From Bacteroidales bacterium (GTDB lineage: Bacteria; Bacteroidota; Bacteroidia; Bacteroidales; PUMT01): a stretch of 58,258 nucleotides of DNA. This document shows positions 45,021 through 53,400 of this stretch, in pieces; position 1 is the first letter of the stretch; each line of letters starts with the position of its first letter. Location: positions 1-58,258 of the forward strand of contig SLMM01000057.1 in NCBI GenBank assembly GCA_007133565.1, in the 5' to 3' direction. Under the pieces are notes generated by a model. It saw only the letters and a program-made list of their open reading frames with translations, did no database searches and was not told the origin of the DNA. Position numbers and translations under genes: made by a program.

Positions 45021-45881
45021 ATGCACAAACAGTACATATGTATCAACGGAGGGATGATGCCTTCAGCAGAGCCGTCGCTTTATCACAACAACCGTGCATT
45101 CTGCTACGGGGATGCCCTGTTTGAAACAATACACGCCAACGGGACAGCGCTGCAGTTATTTGCATACCATTACAAAAGGCTCATGAATGGAATGGACCTG
45201 CTGGGTATGGACAAAAAGAGTCTCCCGTCGAAAGATAAACTGGAATCAGACATTATCCGGCTGCTGAACAAAAACCACCTGTATTCCGGGGTCCGGGTCA
45301 GGCTCAGTGTATTCAGGAACTACGGCGGCTTTTACACACCGGCCGACAATTCGGTATCTTATCTTGCAGAAACCACGCCTCTTCCTGCAGGGCTTTATGA
45401 ATTGAACGAAAAGGGTTTCAAAACCGGAACGTACGATGAAATGAAGAAGCAACCCTCTGCCCTTGCCAATATGAAAACGGCAAACTCAATTCTTTATATC
45501 CGGGCAGGTATGTTTGCAAGGGAGAAAGGGCTGGATGACTGCCTGATAAAAAACACGACGGGGAACCTGGCCGAAACAACAAGCTCAAATATATTTATCA
45601 TCAGAAACGGGAATTTATATACTCCGTCACTTGAGCAAGGATGTGTTGCAGGAGTGATGAGGGCTCATATTATAATGCTTGCCCGCAGAGAGGGAATTGA
45701 ATGCTTTGAAACATCGGTTACTGAAAACGACCTTCTTGAAGCGGACGAGTGTTTTCTTACAAATGCTGTGTCAGGTTTGCAGTGGGTAATAGCATTCGGC
45801 AACAGGAGATATTACAATAAAACTGCAAAAATGATGACCGGGCTGCTTAATAAGGATCTGTTCGACAGGTTTTCCCGTTAA
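45021..45881 (+). CDS. Class IV PLP aminotransferase (PabC/IlvE-like)
   Basis: This 286-residue fold-type IV enzyme opens with YICINGGMMPSAEPSLYHNNRAFCYGDALFETIHA, the standard family start, with the Arg and FCYGDALFE. The cofactor-phosphate loop EQGCVAGVMR and TTSSNIFIIRNG are also clear. The Lys region is MKTANSILYIRA. Candidates are 4-amino-4-deoxychorismate lyase (folate), branched-chain or D-amino-acid aminotransferase; the short length and single-copy style favour PabC but do not prove it. It lies 39 bases after gmhB on the same strand. Confidence 0.88.
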   Translation: MHKQYICINGGMMPSAEPSLYHNNRAFCYGDALFETIHANGTALQLFAYHYKRLMNGMDLLGMDKKSLPSKDKLESDIIRLLNKNHLYSGVRVRLSVFRNYGGFYTPADNSVSYLAETTPLPAGLYELNEKGFKTGTYDEMKKQPSALANMKTANSILYIRAGMFAREKGLDDCLIKNTTGNLAETTSSNIFIIRNGNLYTPSLEQGCVAGVMRAHIIMLARREGIECFETSVTENDLLEADECFLTNAVSGLQWVIAFGNRRYYNKTAKMMTGLLNKDLFDRFSR

Positions 45882-45933
45882 ATGTTGCCGGCATGTTTGC
45901 AGGTTTTACTTCTGGCAGTTGAATCCAAGTTTT

Positions 45934-46524
45934 TCAGTTCATGCCGGGGTTTTCAGGAAAGTTGGTCCATAGCCTGTATTTACCGCCCATGTCATTAAGG
46001 ATCATCTGCCATGCCTCTTTTGTCCGGCTTCCCATAATAATTCTGGTATCAAGCTCGCTTACGACCCACGAATTCTCAGAGATTTCCCTTTCAAGCTGGC
46101 TTGGCTCCCAGCCTGAATAACCCACGAAGAAACGTATCTTATCTTCATCCAGCGTACCGCCTTTGATAAGATGTTTGATAACCTCAAAATCGCCTCCCCA
46201 CCAGATATTATTGGTTACCTTTACACTATTGGGTATTATATCCCCAAGTTCGTGTATATAATGAACTGAATTTGTACCCACAGGGCCTCCGACCGAAATT
46301 GTAGTACCAATATCGGGAAAATCAGCAAGTATATCGTTTATAGCCACATCAACCGGTTTATTCAGAACAAAACCCACAGTCCCCTTGTCACCGTGTTCTG
46401 TCAGGAATACCACCGAGCGTTTGAAATAGGCATCGTTAAGGAAGGGATCTGATATGAGGACCCTGCCCTGCCTTGGCAGAATATTGTTGTGGTCAATCTT
46501 GAATATGTCAAACAATAGATCCAC
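45934..46524 (-). CDS. YqgE/AlgH family protein (DUF179)
   Basis: This is a 196-residue protein from the GTG at 46524. A longer ATG frame from 46611 adds a Cys/Leu-rich stretch unlike the family, while the GTG start gives VDLLFDIFKIDHNNILPRQG, matching the typical Bacteroidetes opening. Conserved family motifs are GRVLISDPFLNDAYFKRSVVFL, GFVLNKP, VGGPVG and WWGGDF. YqgE/AlgH is a widely conserved bacterial protein; links to alginate control are known only in Pseudomonas, and its biochemical role is not clear. It lies alone, leftward, downstream of proC. Confidence 0.88.
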   Translation of the reverse strand: MDLLFDIFKIDHNNILPRQGRVLISDPFLNDAYFKRSVVFLTEHGDKGTVGFVLNKPVDVAINDILADFPDIGTTISVGGPVGTNSVHYIHELGDIIPNSVKVTNNIWWGGDFEVIKHLIKGGTLDEDKIRFFVGYSGWEPSQLEREISENSWVVSELDTRIIMGSRTKEAWQMILNDMGGKYRLWTNFPENPGMN

Positions 46525-46652
46525 AGTATCTGTTTTTAAGCAATTTATGCAATTATGACAGCAAAGCAAAAATCTACATGCTTTTTTTATTAACAACAAA
46601 ACATATACCACTGTTCGAATGTGAAAAGAACTTAAAGCGTATTTAAGTTTTT

Positions 46653-47483
46653 TTAAATATTATCGGACCTGTACAATTGAGTTGCTTTTTCGGCTGACAA
46701 AGAAATACCCTTGATCATTGCAGAGCTGAAGCCCTCGTACTCCATCAGATTCAGTCCCGCGATAGTACAACCTTTAGGGGTGGTGACCTTGTCAATCTCC
46801 TGTTCGGGATGACTTTTTGCAGAAAGCAGCAATGCCGCAGCACCTCTTGCAACTTGTGTTGCAATGGTCAGGGCATGTTCAGACTGCAGGCCTATCTCAA
46901 TGCCTCCCTGCGAGGCCGCCCTGATGGCCCGAAGGAAAAAGGCTACCCCACATGCTCCTATTGCAGTTGCCGCAATCATCTCATCCTCGTTAATAACAAG
47001 GGTGAGCCCGACAATGTCAAAAAGGCTGTGTGCATAGTCAAGTGCCTTGTCATTATTACTGTTCCCGGCAATGCAGGTCATCGATTCACCCACTGATATG
47101 GCAATATTGGGCATGGCCCTTACAATAGCAACGCCTTCGCCGGTGATCTGCTCTACCTGTTTTATTGTAACACCCGTTACAACCGAAATAATCGTATGCC
47201 TTCCCCTGTCAATGACCGGACGTATAGCCCTCAATACGCCGTCAATCTGCTGAGGTTCTACAGATATGATCACGATATCAGACATTTCGACAGCTTCAGC
47301 ATTATCCTTAAGGATATGCACACCCGAACCTTTGATATGAGACAGCAGGTGGGTCCTTCTGCGGGTAAGGCAAAGATTACCCGGTAAGATCTTCTGCGAT
47401 CGCAGAAAACCCTCAGCAAGGGAGAGACCTATATTTCCGGCACCCAAAATGGCAATCCTGCAATTTTCAAAATTTTTTTTCAT
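46653..47483 (-). CDS. proC: Pyrroline-5-carboxylate reductase
   Basis: This 276-residue enzyme reduces pyrroline-5-carboxylate to proline with NAD(P)H. The Rossmann motif IAILGAGNIGLSLAEGF opens the protein. Later conserved positions include SVEPQQI, ISVVTGVTI, VRAMPNIAISVGESMT and the C-terminal signature region VTTPKGCTIAGL (P5C reductase signature, with Thr/Pro/Gly). Length is normal at about 270. A -7-like element lies just upstream. Confidence 0.95.
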   Translation of the reverse strand: MKKNFENCRIAILGAGNIGLSLAEGFLRSQKILPGNLCLTRRRTHLLSHIKGSGVHILKDNAEAVEMSDIVIISVEPQQIDGVLRAIRPVIDRGRHTIISVVTGVTIKQVEQITGEGVAIVRAMPNIAISVGESMTCIAGNSNNDKALDYAHSLFDIVGLTLVINEDEMIAATAIGACGVAFFLRAIRAASQGGIEIGLQSEHALTIATQVARGAAALLLSAKSHPEQEIDKVTTPKGCTIAGLNLMEYEGFSSAMIKGISLSAEKATQLYRSDNI

Positions 47484-47505
47484 TATTTCTGTATGTTATA
47501 CAACA

Positions 47506-47513
47506 CAAAGGTA
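47506..47513 (-). promoter_or_regulatory. Candidate -7 element for proC
   Basis: Minus-strand TACCTTTG, a typical Bacteroidetes -7 sequence, lies 22 bases before the ATG at 47483. The nearest TTG upstream is only 12 bases away, shorter than usual. Confidence 0.38.
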
Positions 47514-47613
47514 ATCGAAAAAATACAACATGGTAACCAGGGGCAGGTCAATCAAATAAATTAAAAATACCCACAGACAAGGCTTCAATAAACCCTGTTA
47601 GCAAAAAAACACC

Positions 47614-47621
47614 TAATTTCG
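47614..47621 (+). promoter_or_regulatory. Candidate -7-like element before crtI
   Basis: TAATTTCG within TAATTTCGCGGTATAA (47614-47629) is near the TAnnTTTG consensus. It is about 105 bases before the crtI start. The 16-base string recurs with one change upstream of the PorE-like operon. Confidence 0.3.
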
Positions 47622-47725
47622 CGGTATAAAGAGGCAGAAGGCAATTCCGCCGGCCTGAAGTAAGGAAATAACAGCACATATGAAACACGCATCAACCCTG
47701 GGCAGACAAAATAATATGAATAAGA

Positions 47726-49210
47726 ATGGGACCTGTACATAAAAAACATGCTGCAATAATCGGATCAGGCATCGGTGGACTCGCAGCATCAATCAGGCTG
47801 GCAGCAAAAGGCTATAAGGTAAGTGTATTTGAGCAGGCAAACCAGACGGGAGGCAAGATCTCCCAAATCCATCACAAGGGATTCAGGTTTGACCGGGGGC
47901 CCTCACTGCTGACCCTGCCGCACCTGATAGATGAGCTTTTTTCCCTGGGTGGTGAAAATCCGGGCGACCATTTCAAATACAGCAGACTTGAACTTTCATG
48001 CAAATACTTCTGGGAGGATGGAGCAATTATCACCGCATGGCAGGATGATGAGTTGTTTGCCAATGAGGTCGGTTCGCAGTGTGATGTAAAACCATTTCAA
48101 CTGGCAAAATTTTTCCGGAAAAGCAAGCAGTTGTATGACCTGACAGCAGAACCTTTCCTGTTCAATTCTATTCACAAGGCTTCCAACTACAGGTCGAAAA
48201 AGTTCATTAAGACAATCATGAACTCATACAAGCTTGACTCTTTTATAACAATGCACAGCCGCAACAAAAGATGGTTCAAAGACTACCGGATCGTGCAACT
48301 CTTTGACAGGTACGCCACCTACAACGGATCAGATCCCTACAGGACACCAGCCACCCTGAATATTATAGCACACCTTGAGCACTCCGAAGGAACATGGTTC
48401 CCCGATAAGGGAATATACGATATTGCAGCATCACTGACCGGACTGGCCAAAAGGATGGGTGTAGAATTCCACATGGGCTCCAAAGTAAGCGAGGTTATTC
48501 ATTCAAATGGCACAGTTAAAGGGATAAGGATTAATAATGAATTCATACCGGCACTGCTTGTGGTTAATAACACTGATGTAAGTTTGCTTTACAAAGACCT
48601 TATGCCCACTGTCAGAATGCCCCGAAAGCTTGAGCGGGCGGAGCGCTCAACATCGGCGCTGATCTTTTACTGGGGTATTAAAAAAAGCGAGCCGCGGCTT
48701 AAATTGCACAATATCCTGTTTTCAAAAGACTACCGTGAGGAATTCAGACATCTTTTCGGCACGCAAACCATATATGATGATCCCACGGTATATATATACA
48801 TCAGTTCAAGGGCAGTTGCGGATGATGCCCCCGCGGGATCAGAAAACTGGTATGTAATGATTAATGCGCCTGTTAATGGCGGACAGGATTGGGACGCGTT
48901 AATAGCCGAAGCACGAAAAAACATTGTAGCAAAGATCAACCGCATGCTGGAAGTTGATATCGAAAAAGAGATAATATTTGAGAAGTCAGCCGACCCGGTG
49001 ACGATTGAAAAGGAAACCGGCTCAATTGGTGGATCGCTCTACGGTACAAGCTCCAACAGCATGTTTGCCGCATTCAACCGCCACCCCAATTTCAGGAAGC
49101 CTCTCAAAAACCTCTACTTTACCGGAGGCAGCGTTCATCCGGGCGGAGGCATTCCCCTCTGTCTTGCCTCGGCAAAGATCATTGACAATGAAATTGAGCC
49201 CTGTCGGTAA
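47726..49210 (+). CDS. crtI: Phytoene desaturase (CrtI-type)
   Basis: This 494-residue FAD-dependent desaturase of the CrtI family carries out successive desaturation of phytoene toward lycopene at the membrane. The dinucleotide-binding motif AAIIGSGIGGLAASIRLAAKGYKV opens the protein, followed by GGKISQIHHKGFRFDRGPSLLTLP. The C-terminal FTGGSVHPGGGIPLCLASAKI is the conserved flavin-contacting tail. Length is normal (about 490-500). It leads a carotenoid cluster with four downstream genes on the same strand. No phytoene synthase (crtB) or cyclase lies in the window, so other pathway genes are elsewhere. Confidence 0.94.
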   Translation: MGPVHKKHAAIIGSGIGGLAASIRLAAKGYKVSVFEQANQTGGKISQIHHKGFRFDRGPSLLTLPHLIDELFSLGGENPGDHFKYSRLELSCKYFWEDGAIITAWQDDELFANEVGSQCDVKPFQLAKFFRKSKQLYDLTAEPFLFNSIHKASNYRSKKFIKTIMNSYKLDSFITMHSRNKRWFKDYRIVQLFDRYATYNGSDPYRTPATLNIIAHLEHSEGTWFPDKGIYDIAASLTGLAKRMGVEFHMGSKVSEVIHSNGTVKGIRINNEFIPALLVVNNTDVSLLYKDLMPTVRMPRKLERAERSTSALIFYWGIKKSEPRLKLHNILFSKDYREEFRHLFGTQTIYDDPTVYIYISSRAVADDAPAGSENWYVMINAPVNGGQDWDALIAEARKNIVAKINRMLEVDIEKEIIFEKSADPVTIEKETGSIGGSLYGTSSNSMFAAFNRHPNFRKPLKNLYFTGGSVHPGGGIPLCLASAKIIDNEIEPCR

Positions 49211-49369
49211 TATCGGCTGATGACCTGAACCTCGGCCCGGATAGGATCAGCGACCGCAATACACAAATTCCGGGTAGTTTTGAACAACAATGCACCATTT
49301 TGGTTTAGTTTACAAAATGACTAAGATGATTGCACAAAACCTTGAACAAAACAAATTACTTATAATATC

Positions 49370-50062
49370 ATGAACCCCCTATCAGCGTTAAGCAGGCAGA
49401 ATAACATGAACAAAACATGGCCTTTCCATACATTGGAAAGCAGAATAATGATAATTCTGATAATATTTTATACCGTTGGCATTGTGAGCCTCTCACTGCC
49501 GGCAACCAAGGAATATATTGAACTGCTTACCCCTTATACGCTGTTGATGAATTTAGTGCTTCTGTTTATTTTCCACAGGCCGTGGAAAACTCTTCATGTA
49601 GTTCTATTTTCTGTCATTGCAGTGACAGGATTCCTGGTTGAGGTTGCAGGGGTATATACCGGACTGGTCTTTGGTGACTACCAGTATTACCATACCCTGG
49701 GAATAAGGTTGTTTGACACCCCGCTTATTATCGGGATAAACTGGCTCATGCTGATATATTTTGTTTACCATCTGACCGGACTTACCCGGATGAAGAGGAC
49801 TTTAAAGGTTATTGCAGGCTCCCTCCTTATGGTGGCCTATGACTTATTACTTGAGCCTGTTGCAATCAGGATGAATATGTGGGACTGGTCGGGCGGCAGC
49901 ATCCCGGTTCAGAATTATGTGGCATGGTTTGTGATATCCATAGTGTTTCTGTCTTTGCTTCATTTGTTTAAAATACGTTTTGAGAATAAAATTTCACCGG
50001 GACTGTTTGCAGTCCAGGCAGGCTTTATCCTGTCACTTAACATTATCTACCGGTTTATATGA
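49370..50062 (+). CDS. cruF: Carotenoid biosynthesis protein, CruF-like
   Basis: This 230-residue membrane protein has about 6-7 hydrophobic helices and belongs to the carotenoid biosynthesis (DUF422/CruF) family. The motif EVAGVYTGLVFGDYQYYHTLGIRLFDTPLIIGINW is diagnostic, with a second conserved block around DLLLEPVAIRMNMWDW. CruF hydrates the 1,2 double bond of gamma-carotene-like psi-ends, giving 1'-hydroxy carotenoids that can be glycosylated. An alternative ATG 12 codons later (49406) cannot be excluded. Its end overlaps the next gene by 4 bases. Confidence 0.85.
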   Translation: MNPLSALSRQNNMNKTWPFHTLESRIMIILIIFYTVGIVSLSLPATKEYIELLTPYTLLMNLVLLFIFHRPWKTLHVVLFSVIAVTGFLVEVAGVYTGLVFGDYQYYHTLGIRLFDTPLIIGINWLMLIYFVYHLTGLTRMKRTLKVIAGSLLMVAYDLLLEPVAIRMNMWDWSGGSIPVQNYVAWFVISIVFLSLLHLFKIRFENKISPGLFAVQAGFILSLNIIYRFI

Positions 50063-50679
50063 TAGAGGCAAATCATTTCTGGTTTCAGAGGCTTTTTTTT
50101 AACGCTTATATCCCCTTCATACTTCGCAGGGACTTTAAATCCCATAATATAACAGGCAAATTTGAAGACCGGGGATTACCTTTACTGCTGATAGGCAACC
50201 ATTTCAGCTGGTGGGACGGATTTTTCCCCTATGCACTTAACCGCAAAATGTTTAAACGGCGCCTGTACCTTATGATGCTGGAGGAGCAGCTTGCATCAAG
50301 ACGTTTCCTCAGGAGGCTGGGAGCCTTTTCAATCAACCCGGGCAGCCGGACTGCAGTTGATTCAATCAATTATGCCTCACAAATATTGAAAGATAAAAAT
50401 AACCTGCTGATAATTTTCCCTCAGGGTAACATCCGGTCACAATATGACAATGAAATTGTTTTTCAGAAAGGATGGTTCAGGATATTGAAAAGTACGGCAC
50501 ACCCCGTTCATGTATTGTTCATGGCAAACCTCACCGACTATTTCTCAAACAGGAAGCCATCGCTTTACACATACATTGAAGATTATCCGGAAACAGTTAA
50601 TTTTGTTTTTGAAGAACTGTCATCTGGCTTCAGCTCTTTTTTTAAGAGGTGCATTGATCAGCAAAAACAACTGGTATGA
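50059..50679 (+). CDS. PlsC-family acyltransferase, probably acting in carotenoid cluster
   Basis: This 206-residue protein of the lysophospholipid acyltransferase fold has the catalytic HX4D motif in NHFSWWDGFF and a second conserved block IIFPQGNIRSQ equivalent to motif III. It starts inside the end of the cruF-like gene (ATGA overlap) and overlaps the glycosyltransferase in the same way, so translation is coupled. By analogy with CruD of green sulfur bacteria, an acyltransferase beside a CruC-like glycosyltransferase could acylate a carotenoid glycoside. A general glycerolipid role cannot be excluded. Confidence 0.82.
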   Translation: MIEANHFWFQRLFFNAYIPFILRRDFKSHNITGKFEDRGLPLLLIGNHFSWWDGFFPYALNRKMFKRRLYLMMLEEQLASRRFLRRLGAFSINPGSRTAVDSINYASQILKDKNNLLIIFPQGNIRSQYDNEIVFQKGWFRILKSTAHPVHVLFMANLTDYFSNRKPSLYTYIEDYPETVNFVFEELSSGFSSFFKRCIDQQKQLV

Positions 50680-51821
50680 TCTGGCTTGCATATTTTATCT
50701 ATTTCTTTTTAGTGCTGCGCTTCGTGGTAAGCCTGTCAAACCTGCTTACACTTCAATGGCTGAGGAAATTGCGTGACGACCTGCCCATGCAAGGCGGCAA
50801 ACAGCCACTCGTATCGGTCCTGATCCCCGCACGCAACGAAGAGAATAATATTTGTAACCTTCTTGAAGATCTTTCATCGCAGAATTATGAAAATATTGAA
50901 ATACACGTATACGACGATTTGTCAGAAGACAATACCGGGAACCTGGTTAAAAACTGCAGGAAAAAAGACTGCAGGATTAAACTGATTGAGGGAGGGCCGC
51001 TTCCCGAAGGATGGACCGGAAAGAATCATGCATGTCACCAGCTTTCAAGATACGCCAACGGAGATTACCTGCTTTTCCTTGACGCTGATGTAAGGATTGG
51101 AAAGTCAGCTATAACAAACAGTCTTGCACACCTTGCGAAACATCAACTGTCACTCTTTTCTCTGTTCCCCGTGCAGAAAATGCATACACCGGGCGAAAAA
51201 ATAACGGTACCGGTTATGAACTGGGTACTGGCAGGCCTGCTTCCCCTCATCCTTACGAAAATTTCCTCAAGATCTTCACTTTCTGCTGCTAACGGACAAT
51301 TTATGTTTTTCAGGGCAGAAGATTACCACAGGTACAGGTTTCACGCTGAGCACAAAAACAGTATAGTAGAAGATATCAGGATATTCCGGTCGGTAAAGAA
51401 GAAGGGACTGAAGGCACATACAATTCTCAGCAACGGCGATATATCATGCAGGATGTACAATTCATATAAAGATTCTGTCAACGGCTTTTCCCGAAGTGTA
51501 GCAGAGTTTTTTGGCGGCCATTTGCATCTTGCCGCACTTTTTGCAAGTGTGACAACCTTTGGATTTATACCGGTTTTGGTTTTCCTGCCATCATTTTACC
51601 AGTTCACTTTTTTAACTATGCTGATTATACACAGGACCCTGATATCATGGCTCAGCCGCCAGCATGTTCTGCAAAACCTGCTACTTGCACCGCTTCAGCA
51701 GGTTTCATTCTGTTTAATGGTAATAATGGCTTACCATCACAAACTAAGACACAACCTTAACTGGAAAGGCAGAAATGTGTACCAGGCCAGCATGCAATCT
51801 TCCAACACTATAAAAGCATGA
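50676..51821 (+). CDS. Membrane-anchored family 2 glycosyltransferase, probably carotenoid glycosyltransferase
   Basis: This 381-residue enzyme has an N-terminal hydrophobic helix (FIYFFLVLRFVVSL), a GT2 domain (VSVLIPARNEENNICNLLEDL, YDDLSEDNTGNLV, LLFLDADVRIG with the DxD motif) and several C-terminal hydrophobic helices. Domain layout matches CruC/CruG-type carotenoid glycosyltransferases. Placed after crtI, a CruF-like hydratase and an acyltransferase, it most likely transfers a sugar to the 1'-hydroxyl of a carotenoid at the cytoplasmic membrane. Sugar and exact acceptor are unknown. Confidence 0.85.
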   Translation: MIWLAYFIYFFLVLRFVVSLSNLLTLQWLRKLRDDLPMQGGKQPLVSVLIPARNEENNICNLLEDLSSQNYENIEIHVYDDLSEDNTGNLVKNCRKKDCRIKLIEGGPLPEGWTGKNHACHQLSRYANGDYLLFLDADVRIGKSAITNSLAHLAKHQLSLFSLFPVQKMHTPGEKITVPVMNWVLAGLLPLILTKISSRSSLSAANGQFMFFRAEDYHRYRFHAEHKNSIVEDIRIFRSVKKKGLKAHTILSNGDISCRMYNSYKDSVNGFSRSVAEFFGGHLHLAALFASVTTFGFIPVLVFLPSFYQFTFLTMLIIHRTLISWLSRQHVLQNLLLAPLQQVSFCLMVIMAYHHKLRHNLNWKGRNVYQASMQSSNTIKA

Positions 51822-51846
51822 CAAATTAAGTTTGATACGAGATCTT

Positions 51847-52605
51847 ATGGTTTTTACCAAAATATTAAAAATAACGCTTCTCTCTTTCTGTATCATTTCA
51901 TACATACTGATATTTCCGGTAAAAGCAGGCGAACGGGAAACCCGTCAGATGATATACCAGGCGTTTACCGAAGACAGAATGGATATATGGCTGGAGGCCA
52001 TAAACATGCTTGAACGGGAATATGAGAGATCGGGCAGTCCGGATGTTCTTTATGAACTCACCCTTGCCAGGTACGGATATATAGGTTACAACCTGGGAGT
52101 TGACAACCGTGATGAAGCCCGCGCCCAGATTGCATTGGCAGAGGAGACAATGGATATACTTATGCGATCGCCACGATATGAATCATCGGCTTATGCTCTG
52201 CAGGCAGCCATGTATGCATTCAGGATATCCATGGCACCATGGCGGGCAGTTTTCTGGGGCCGCAGAAGTATGAACCTTATAGATAAGGCAATTGAAACAG
52301 ATCCCACCAATCCTTCAGCCTGGATTGAGCACGGCAATGCCATGTTCTATGCACCGGCAACTTTTGGGGGATCAAAGGAGAAGGCAATAGATAGCTACAG
52401 AAAGGCGATAGGCTTGCTTGAAAATGAAATGGAGGACAGCCACCGGTGGCTGTACCTCAATACCCTGGTGGCCCTTGCCAAAAGCTATATTGAAACCGGC
52501 AACAGACCATTGGCGCTGATAACCTATAAAAAAGCTCTCGAATTTGAGCCGGGGTTCACATGGGTGCGCGACAAACTGCTGCCTGAGCTTATGCAGCAGC
52601 AATAG
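51847..52605 (+). CDS. Exported TPR-containing protein of unknown function
   Basis: This is a 252-residue protein from the ATG at 51847 (an earlier TTG at 51832 adds five residues). A signal-type hydrophobic segment (ILKITLLSFCIISYILIFP) precedes an all-helical mature part with TPR-like repeats, visible as AIETDPTNPSAWIEHGNAMF and AKSYIETGNRPLALITYKKALEFEP. Such proteins bind partner proteins; no catalytic motif is seen. It lies 25 bases after the glycosyltransferase and appears to be the last gene of the carotenoid cluster. Confidence 0.75.
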   Translation: MVFTKILKITLLSFCIISYILIFPVKAGERETRQMIYQAFTEDRMDIWLEAINMLEREYERSGSPDVLYELTLARYGYIGYNLGVDNRDEARAQIALAEETMDILMRSPRYESSAYALQAAMYAFRISMAPWRAVFWGRRSMNLIDKAIETDPTNPSAWIEHGNAMFYAPATFGGSKEKAIDSYRKAIGLLENEMEDSHRWLYLNTLVALAKSYIETGNRPLALITYKKALEFEPGFTWVRDKLLPELMQQQ

Positions 52606-52619
52606 GATACCGTTACATT

Positions 52620-53228
52620 TCAGCCACCTTTATTGGTCGCCGATTGCAACATACCCGACACCTTTCCGGCAAAGTTCCTGATACCTGTAACAAAACTCTG
52701 ATATAACCCGGCAGATACGTCGTATGAAAAACCTTCATGACCCGGCCTGGCATCTTTGCTGACCACTATCTTTCCCACTCCTGATTTCTTCTGCAATTGC
52801 AGTGAGAGCTCCATGAGCCTGTCAAGCCTCTCTTTACCTATCCTTTTTCTGAACCGGGGCAGGTCGCTTGGATCACAAGGTGAATGGTTCAGGAACACAT
52901 TACCCCCGCAAAAATACTGGAAACAGGGATCGCGTGCCCATTCAGAAACAATGCCCTCATCACTTGCATTGAATATCTGCTTAAGTATCAACAGGCCGGC
53001 CATGAGCCGCACCGGTTTTGCCGGTGCTCCCTTTTCGGAATAAAGTGATGCATACTCCTTTTCGATGTCATCCCATGGAAAGTGGTCAGCCATTACCCGT
53101 AGCGGGTGATCATGCTGCACTATCTGCCTGAGCACCGGTTCAAACAGGTTCAGCTCAGACTGGTCAGGAGATTTTCCTCTCATTGAATTAAGGGGAATGG
53201 TGCCATCACAAGATAAATCATTCTGCAT
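52620..53228 (-). pseudogene. Transposase-derived remnant (IS5-type N-terminal domain only)
   Basis: This ORF of 202 residues begins at the ATG 53228. Residues ~15-130 match the N-terminal DUF772 domain of IS5-family transposases: LFEPVLRQIVQHDHPL, KPVRLMAGLLILKQIF, CFQYFCGGNVF and DLPRFRKRIGKERLDRL. The DDE catalytic domain that should follow is absent; instead there is an unrelated ~60-residue tail with no recognisable motif. No matching inverted ends or target duplications were seen. It is most simply a decayed insertion sequence, though an intact frame leaves open a domesticated DNA-binding protein. Confidence 0.7.
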
Positions 53229-53293
53229 AAAAAGTAAAGAGCTGCAATACGGAGTTATTAACAATCAGCTAAAAATGCAGCCATTACAAAAAC

Positions 53294-53383
53294 GGGTGGC
53301 CAGCCCTGAAGCCTGCCAGGAACCGGCATAAATAACGCATACCGGCAGGCCCCTATCTGACCGGAGATGCAGCAGGACCACCC
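53294..53383. repeat. Nested inverted repeats (possible structured element)
   Basis: An outer 6-base pair of arms, GGGTGG (53294-53299) and CCACCC (53378-53383), encloses a 7-base pair, GCCTGCC (53311-53317) and GGCAGGC (53344-53350). The region lies between the transposase-derived ORF and the histidine kinase stop. It could be a folded RNA, a terminator for the kinase operon or debris of an IS end. Confidence 0.4.
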
Positions 53384-53400
53384 AGTAATACGAAATTGTA

